NCBI GenBank assembly: GCA_947259865.1
Contig: CAMYNZ010000125.1
Location: 1 to 10,792 of the forward strand
Reading direction: 5' to 3'
Length of the DNA stretch: 10,792 nucleotides
Origin: an uncultured Desulfobacterales bacterium
GTDB lineage: Bacteria > Desulfobacterota > Desulfobacteria > Desulfobacterales > G020354645
Shown: positions 6,165 through 10,792 of the stretch, one piece after another
Position numbering within the stretch: the stretch's first letter is position 1
How the letters are laid out: the number at the start of each line of letters is the position of its first letter
Program-made: the position numbers and the translations under genes
Notes under the pieces: model-generated
The model's input: only the letters and a program-made list of their open reading frames with translations
What the model was told of the DNA's origin: nothing
The model's database searches: none

Positions 6165-6289
6165 AAGCGGCTTTTAAACCACTTCCTTAACAGCGTATCA
6201 AGAAAACGTTTAATAAGTCTTGGGGCGGTTGGAAAAGCTTTTGTCATATGCAGACCAAATTTCCGGCTGGAAAGCCAACCATTTGACAT
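6161..6289 (-). CDS. Possible small basic ORF (42 residues), unknown
   Basis: On the - strand, ATG at 6289 opens 42 codons ending with TAG at 6161-6163, overlapping the TauE/SafE stop codon tail to tail. The last part (KAFPTAPRLIKRFLDTLLRK, then WFKSRF) would form a basic amphipathic helix. An inner ATG at 6247 would give 28 residues, and the frame is also open further up to TTG near 6337. None of the starts has a convincing Shine-Dalgarno sequence. Part of it coincides with the palindrome at 6165-6186. It may be chance or a decayed gene end. Confidence 0.2.
   Translation of the reverse strand: MSNGWLSSRKFGLHMTKAFPTAPRLIKRFLDTLLRKWFKSRF
6165..6186. repeat. Imperfect palindrome after the TauE/SafE gene
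   Basis: GAAGCGGCTTTTAAACCACTTC pairs with itself at 9 of 11 positions. It begins directly after the TAG of the membrane-protein gene and resembles the perfect palindrome at 3683-3698. No T-run follows. It could be a repeated 3'-end structure. Confidence 0.35.
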
Positions 6290-6435
6290 AGGCGACGCGG
6301 CTGCGTAAAATCCCCCAATTATTCCAAAAATAAACAACTAGCTGGGTCAAATACCACACATTCTCCAAGTTCCGGATATCCGATCAAAATCTACAACCTC
6401 CCTAAATCATATGATATTCTATCCAATTACCTTTT
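6290..6435. other. Non-coding stretch upstream of the sigma-54 promoter
   Basis: AT-rich sequence with no ORF, clear repeat or tRNA. If the promoter at 6436-6451 is real, sites for its enhancer-binding activator would be expected here or further upstream. No obvious paired inverted repeats were recognised. Confidence 0.35.
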
Positions 6436-6451
6436 TGGCACGATTCATGCT
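6436..6451 (+). promoter_or_regulatory. Sigma-54 (-24/-12) promoter
   Basis: TGGCACGATTCATGCT matches the consensus TGGCACG-N4-TTGC(A/T) at every fixed position except one (A for the first T of TTGC). The key GG and GC dinucleotides are exactly ten bases apart, as required. Transcription would start near 6462 and the first good gene start is ATG 6654, so the leader is about 190 bases. Sigma-54 promoters need an ATPase activator, so the downstream gene is probably under specific on/off control. Confidence 0.7.
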
Positions 6452-6461
6452 ACAAATAACA

Positions 6462-6640
6462 TGCAGGTGCCTGGCGTATGATAGATAACTCCAGGAAACC
6501 AGGGCCGGCATAATCAATGGGGCCTAAAGGTTTTCAATAAAAACGCCAATAACATAACTGTGAGACAATTTATAAAAGATGTCGCCTTGAAAACGGGGGA
6601 TGAACATCGCGGAAGTATGATGTCGGGAATACAACAGGCA
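6462..6640 (+). other. Long untranslated leader of the cysteine-rich gene
   Basis: About 180 bases between the predicted start of transcription and the ribosome binding site contain only very short ORFs. One weak stem is visible (AGGGCC against GGGGCCT, 13-base loop, one mismatch, about 6501-6530). No known riboswitch motif was recognised. The length leaves room for RNA-level control, but nothing specific is shown. Confidence 0.3.
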
Positions 6641-6653
6641 GGGGGTGATGTTA

Positions 6654-6833
6654 ATGGCAGATGCGGAAATCAGCTTTTGTAAAAAGGAAATGATGTCGGT
6701 ATGCACCGCAGCAACGGATACCCAGCAAAAGGGGTGCTGCTATTATGAAAAATCCGGCTACACCGAAAAGTGCATGTATTTTACCTTTGAAGAATATTGT
6801 GATTGTTTAAAGGCGCAGATGAGCGCCAATTAA
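6654..6833 (+). CDS. Small cysteine-rich protein (59 residues), unknown function
   Basis: The preferred start is ATG 6654, seven bases after the GGGGGTG ribosome binding site (6640-6646). The upstream GTG 6645 and ATG 6648 would overlap that site. The product has seven cysteines in 59 residues: C9, C17, C28, C29, C40, C49 and C51. The core is CCYY (28-31), CMYF (40-43) and EEYCDC (46-51). The aromatic-rich C-x-Y...C-M...Y-C-D-C layout looks like a small conserved family of anaerobic deltaproteobacteria, but I cannot name it. There is no signal peptide or membrane segment, so it is probably cytoplasmic. Binding of iron, zinc or an Fe-S cluster is a reasonable inference. It stands alone behind a sigma-54 promoter and ends 19 bases from the end of the convergent prkA gene. 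Confidence 0.7.
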   Translation: MADAEISFCKKEMMSVCTAATDTQQKGCCYYEKSGYTEKCMYFTFEEYCDCLKAQMSAN

Positions 6834-6852
6834 GGGCAACAACATTTTGGAT

Positions 6853-9234
6853 TCAGGTTTTGGCAAATTTTTTAGCCAAATCACTGTCAATCACATAGAT
6901 ACAAACTTCCTTTGCGCCCAGTTCCGTATATTTGAAATTTTCACATATGTTTTTCATTAGATAGGTTACATCGTCCCTGATCTTCTTATCGTAGGCTTTA
7001 AAATCCTCCTCATTATAATCTTTGATGGCCCGCCGGAAATTTTCGTTTTTAAGAAACGGATCCAGCACCTTCTCTTTCAGGTTGTGAACATAGCGCTCGT
7101 GCATCAATTCATATATCTTGGTATCGGTCATCGGCTTGCCATCTACCATGATTTCCTGGGTCAACGTCTTGGTGGTGTATTCCTTCTGGGTGTCTTCCCG
7201 AAAGGCCAGACGTGTCGACCTATCAACCTTTGATCCCAACAGGCGCTTTTCAATGCTTTCGAAAAATTCGTCTGTGATTTCCAATTTTTCCCCGGTATAA
7301 CTGCTGGTCTCAACCGAGCCCGGTTCAAAGTTAATCGCGAAAAGATAATTTTGGATTTCCCGGGATATTTGTTCTTCATTGTAGTAGTAAAGCGACTCCT
7401 TGACCTCCTGCAGAATTGTATAATCATACATCCGCAGCAGGGAGTCGAGAAAACTTTCTGGAATCAATTTGCTGAGTTCTTTGCGGCTTTTGGTAAAGAA
7501 TTTACACAGAACAGACATATTGATGAGTTTCTTTTTCTTGGCGTAGGTTGAAAAAAACTCATTAAAAATCTTAATGGAGTCTCTTCCCGATATACCGTGT
7601 TCGCCCTCTGTTTCCCCTTCGGCAATTATTTTGCGCCGTATTTTGGCGGTCAAAGCTTGCCGGTCTTCCTCGCTTAGCCAGGCGGGGATATGACCGGTGT
7701 AGATTTCCATTTTAAGCAGTTGGAGATTCTCATCACAATAAAGTCGGTACTTTTCGGGATCGCCGATCCACTCCAGCAGGGCTTCTGATTTTTTATCCAA
7801 GCGCGAAGAAATAATAACTCTTGCAAAATTGTGCAGTACCCGGGGTAGAAAATGTTCGTCAATATGCTTGCCAAAAATGTTGCGGTAAATTTCAACCTCG
7901 GTGTTCAAATCCATTACGTAAGGTATTTTGATATATTCAATGCGGTCGGAAAATGACTGAAAGTCTTGAATATTTTTTTCATCTTCCGGGTTCATCACGG
8001 CCAATAGCAAAGAATTAACGTTTTCTTCGATATCTTCTACTTTATGAACGCCTTCGCTGATAATGTTGTGCAATTCAATCAGACGCTCTGTATTATGGGA
8101 CTTGATATCCATCAGGGCGTAAATCCCGTTGTTGGACTTGGCGTACTGGGAAAAAACATATTTGACCTGATTGCTGTCCCTCAGAAATCCATTGATGCGG
8201 CTTTGGATAATGGCATTGCTCAGGATGTTTTGCCGCATGGGTTTATCGCCGGGGTTATACACGCTGATGCCTTCACCCAGCCGCCTGTCGAAGCGGTAGG
8301 GCCGAGCATACACCATTTCAAAAACTTTTTGAGGACTCTTGAGCTTGCTCAACAGCGCCTGATACAGTGAGCTGCAAATTGTGCAGGGATTGTCCTTGAA
8401 AATCCACTCGAACTCTTTCTCGGTATAAAGCTTCCATTTGAATTCATCATTTTTAAACAAGTCGTCAAAAAATAGCCGTCTGTAAGCCTTTGGAATCATC
8501 AAAATGGGATTATCATGACTGGGACAGGGAACTTCAATATATTCATCGGTGGCATGCAGCTCGCTCTGGGCTTTAATTATTTCGAGCTGATCCCGGTTGG
8601 GTAGGTCTTGCAGTTGAAGTAAACTCTCCAGGATGGGCATAGTTTGATTATCAGCATGGTCGCCCATGCATTTTCGATCCAAACGCCAAACCGTTTCATA
8701 TCTCAGTCCTTCTTCCGTATTGGCAAATTCTTCGAACTTTTTGAGCATATTATTTAAAAATGTGCTCTTGCCGCAGCCGTGCGGGCCTTTAAAAATATAG
8801 ATTTTGTTTTGCTGGGCACCTCGCTTCATGGATTCAACCAGATTAATCAACCGGTTGGCAAAAAGCCTGTCGGCAAAAAACGGATTATCGGCACCTTCGA
8901 TAAAGAGCCTGCTGCAATCGTAGCAGACGTAACTGATGGATTCCGGATCATCCGAATATTCATCCAGGCCCTGACCGACATAGGAATGAATCATGTCATG
9001 CAGCATCTGGAAAATATTGCGCATCACGCTGTTGGGCGCGCTGGTTAATTCACCCAGAAATTCGGCAAAGGATACGGCTTCCCGCTGTTCCTGCTCACTC
9101 ATACTGCGATTGAGATTCGCCATAGCCTTCAGGACGTCATCCTGAGGCGTTTTTACCTGTTCGTTTTGCTCGGCCGACAAACTGGTGGCATCAGAAACTT
9201 TCTGCAAAAAACTCGACATATCTTTTTTGCTCAA
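6853..9234 (-). CDS. prkA: PrkA-family AAA+ serine kinase/protease-like protein (YeaG type)
   Basis: This 793-residue protein has a Walker A motif, GPHGCGKST, at 150-158 in the N-terminal AAA+ domain. Next come the PrkA-specific segments DNPCTICSSLYQALLSKLKS (281-300), RRLGEGISVYNPGD (317-330), LLAVMNPEDE (410-419) and FSDRIEYIKIPYVMD (428-442). The C-terminal helical PrkA domain ends near 780. PrkA/YeaG proteins act in the cytoplasm in starvation and stress responses. They are described as serine kinases, and Bacillus PrkA has also been reported as a Lon-like protease. At 793 residues it is longer than the roughly 640 of E. coli and Bacillus members. Two C-x2-C pairs (C104/C107 and C284/C287) could bind a metal. 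The start is TTG 9234, with GAGG about nine bases upstream; an ATG five codons in has no ribosome binding site. It follows spoVR by 33 bases on the same strand, which suggests an operon. Confidence 0.9.
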   Translation of the reverse strand: MSKKDMSSFLQKVSDATSLSAEQNEQVKTPQDDVLKAMANLNRSMSEQEQREAVSFAEFLGELTSAPNSVMRNIFQMLHDMIHSYVGQGLDEYSDDPESISYVCYDCSRLFIEGADNPFFADRLFANRLINLVESMKRGAQQNKIYIFKGPHGCGKSTFLNNMLKKFEEFANTEEGLRYETVWRLDRKCMGDHADNQTMPILESLLQLQDLPNRDQLEIIKAQSELHATDEYIEVPCPSHDNPILMIPKAYRRLFFDDLFKNDEFKWKLYTEKEFEWIFKDNPCTICSSLYQALLSKLKSPQKVFEMVYARPYRFDRRLGEGISVYNPGDKPMRQNILSNAIIQSRINGFLRDSNQVKYVFSQYAKSNNGIYALMDIKSHNTERLIELHNIISEGVHKVEDIEENVNSLLLAVMNPEDEKNIQDFQSFSDRIEYIKIPYVMDLNTEVEIYRNIFGKHIDEHFLPRVLHNFARVIISSRLDKKSEALLEWIGDPEKYRLYCDENLQLLKMEIYTGHIPAWLSEEDRQALTAKIRRKIIAEGETEGEHGISGRDSIKIFNEFFSTYAKKKKLINMSVLCKFFTKSRKELSKLIPESFLDSLLRMYDYTILQEVKESLYYYNEEQISREIQNYLFAINFEPGSVETSSYTGEKLEITDEFFESIEKRLLGSKVDRSTRLAFREDTQKEYTTKTLTQEIMVDGKPMTDTKIYELMHERYVHNLKEKVLDPFLKNENFRRAIKDYNEEDFKAYDKKIRDDVTYLMKNICENFKYTELGAKEVCIYVIDSDLAKKFAKT

Positions 9235-9267
9235 TGGTTTTACCTCTTTATGCCCTCGTTATAGCAC

Positions 9268-10792
9268 TTATTTAATCGCTTCCCTGGAGAGTTTACGATC
9301 TTTCATGGTATACAAGACACGCTCCCATTTAATTTCTGTTTTCACCGGTTCGTCTTTGACCATACTTGGGATCGTACCCGTAAAAACACCGACTTGTTTG
9401 GGTGCTGCCTTAACAATTTCACTGGTCTCGAACTGGACCGGTGCTCCCCACAGATATTCAATCCCCATCATAGTGTTGGCGATATACTCCTTGACCAGGG
9501 GCTTGCCCTCGAAATGATGAACAAGATACAAATGGTTGTTTTTGGCCTTTCCGGGATCCAGTTCAATATAAGGCGGATGATAAAGCGTATCCAGCAGCAT
9601 CTGGCGATAATCCTGCGCCTTACGACTTTTGACATAATACTGCCAAACCATACGGTCTTTATTTAGCCGTTTGCCGGTGACGAATAGATTGTTGCGGGTG
9701 ACAAAATCCTGGTCAACAAAGGTGTTAACAAAGGTGAAATCACAGAAATCTTCGCGGATTTTAAAAATAAATTCCTGCCCTCGTCCTGCTCCGGTGTCAT
9801 AATCCTTGCGTGTGTCGCTATCCAGCAACTGCCTGAAATCAATGGAGTATTTACCCTTATCGCCCAGTTCCTCTATATACTGGAAAAGTCGCATTCCCAG
9901 AGCATATGGATTGAGACCCACTCGCGGCAGGGATGTCACTCCCGCATGGGTGCGCGCAAAATCCACCTCATGGCCTTTTATACGATCATCCTGCAAAAAA
10001 AGGGTTTCATGCCAGTAACTGGCCCAGCCTTCATTCATGATTTTTGTTCGGATTTGAGGCTGGAAGAATACGGCGGTTTTGCGAACAACTTCCATCACCG
10101 CCTGCATCCAGCTGTTCTCTTCTTTTTTCAAAAACTCAGAGTTTTCGATCAAATACTGGATCAGATCCAGCTGCAGTGTGGCCTTTTCCTTGAGACTTTT
10201 CTTGTATAACGCTTCAAATTCGGGATGCGTTTTGGTAATCTCGGAAAAGAAAGCCTTTTCTCCCCGTTTTCCTTGTTTTTTTATGCATTCGTTGTATCTC
10301 TCGATTTCATTTATATATTCGGCAATTTTACTTTTCTTGACGGATTGCAGAAAAACGTCGAAGTAAAAATCCAACCGTTTGGATTGATTTTCCAGTACCG
10401 GGCGATTCAATCGTGAGAGTTCGCGGTGATATCCCACCAGGTTGTCGATGCCCCGGGCAAACTCGATGACATAGTCCACCCACCTTCCCTTTTCAGACCG
10501 ATAATTGGCAATTAAGCGTTTATCCGAAAGTGCCTGACCGGTGAAATCGTAGTTCCAGGTATGGCGAAAATACAAATTATTTTGAAAAAAATCGATATGG
10601 GACAGAACATGGTAAAAAATCATCACGTTCATCCAGTCCGGATTGTTATCGTTGTAGTAAGAAATTGCCGGTCGGGTGTTAATGACCGTTTCATAAGGAT
10701 TGTTGGGATAAAGTTCGTAGCGACCCCTTTCTTTGAGGACCTCCACATCATGCACCCAGTAATCATAAAGGGTGGGGATCATCACCTTGGGG
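9268..10792 (-). CDS. spoVR: SpoVR-family protein (YcgB-like), 5' end outside window
   Basis: The frame is open to the right edge (codons for P and K precede GTG 10785), and the protein start lies outside. The 505 residues from 10785 match SpoVR/YcgB: YETVINTRP (31-39), SHIDFFQNNLYF (62-73), GWASYWHE (253-260), LNPYALGMRLF (291-301), EDFCDFTFVNTFVD (345-358) and LVHHFEGKPL through WGAPVQFET (421-454). In E. coli YcgB the YE-x-VIN motif lies around residue 85, so roughly 50 residues should be missing here. SpoVR affects spore cortex in Bacillus. In non-spore-formers it is a stress or stationary-phase protein co-conserved with PrkA and a DUF444 (YeaH) protein; its biochemical function is not settled. 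Here it lies directly upstream of prkA with a 33-base gap and no DUF444 gene between. DUF444 may be further upstream, off the window. Confidence 0.92.
   Translation of the reverse strand, partial: PKVMIPTLYDYWVHDVEVLKERGRYELYPNNPYETVINTRPAISYYNDNNPDWMNVMIFYHVLSHIDFFQNNLYFRHTWNYDFTGQALSDKRLIANYRSEKGRWVDYVIEFARGIDNLVGYHRELSRLNRPVLENQSKRLDFYFDVFLQSVKKSKIAEYINEIERYNECIKKQGKRGEKAFFSEITKTHPEFEALYKKSLKEKATLQLDLIQYLIENSEFLKKEENSWMQAVMEVVRKTAVFFQPQIRTKIMNEGWASYWHETLFLQDDRIKGHEVDFARTHAGVTSLPRVGLNPYALGMRLFQYIEELGDKGKYSIDFRQLLDSDTRKDYDTGAGRGQEFIFKIREDFCDFTFVNTFVDQDFVTRNNLFVTGKRLNKDRMVWQYYVKSRKAQDYRQMLLDTLYHPPYIELDPGKAKNNHLYLVHHFEGKPLVKEYIANTMMGIEYLWGAPVQFETSEIVKAAPKQVGVFTGTIPSMVKDEPVKTEIKWERVLYTMKDRKLSREAIK

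Noticed and set aside
6524..6706. 60-residue ORF on the - strand in the leader of the cysteine-rich gene
   Set aside because: Overlaps the start of the cysteine-rich gene and has no family features; the + strand has a promoter and a ribosome binding site.
1..10792. tRNA, rRNA or CRISPR array
   Set aside because: No T-loop/cloverleaf pattern, no rRNA-like sequence and no regularly spaced direct repeats were found in any intergenic stretch.

Overview
The window reads as an accessory-plus-core stretch of an anaerobic, menaquinone-using, corrinoid-rich bacterium. A member of the Desulfobacterota (sulfate-reducer-like deltaproteobacteria) is the best guess. This rests on the gene mix (corrinoid methyl-transfer proteins, a MenG/UbiE methylase, a PrkA/SpoVR pair, a near-consensus sigma-54 promoter) and moderate GC content; no rRNA or other marker gene is present, so it is an inference.

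Left part (1-3647, all + strand). The window opens in the C-terminal half of an ArsR-type winged-helix repressor. After a 235-base gap comes a complete corrinoid-binding methyl-carrier protein (437-1069). A 284-base imperfect palindrome follows (1111-1394), resembling a MITE or folded repeat. Next is a UroD/MtaA-type methyltransferase (1480-2409) that appears to have lost its N-terminus, and then a complete Acr3-type arsenite efflux permease (2562-3647). Corrinoid carrier plus UroD-type methyltransferase is a known functional pair. Their position between an ArsR regulator and an arsenite exporter suggests a corrinoid-dependent methyl-transfer function linked to arsenic, but the methyltransferase copy here may be broken.

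Middle part (3648-6164). Acr3 faces a convergent UbiE/MenG quinone methylase (3937-4749, - strand). The gap between them holds a perfect 16-base palindrome and a long REP-like hairpin made of two AGCCGGTT and two AACCGGCT blocks. Divergent from ubiE is a two-gene unit: an exported FixH/YtkA-like protein with Cys/His/Met clusters (5027-5485), overlapping by 14 bases a TauE/SafE (UreH-2 type) membrane protein (5472-6164). It looks like a metal-handling or metalloprotein-maturation pair.

Right part (6165-10792). A 489-base gap carries a clear -24/-12 promoter (6436-6451) ahead of a small cysteine-rich protein (6654-6833). Convergent with it is the - strand pair spoVR (5' end off the window) and prkA. 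These are stress or starvation proteins; their usual third partner, the DUF444/YeaH protein, is not between them and may lie beyond the right edge.

No tRNA, rRNA, CRISPR array, recognisable transposase or cobalamin riboswitch was seen.
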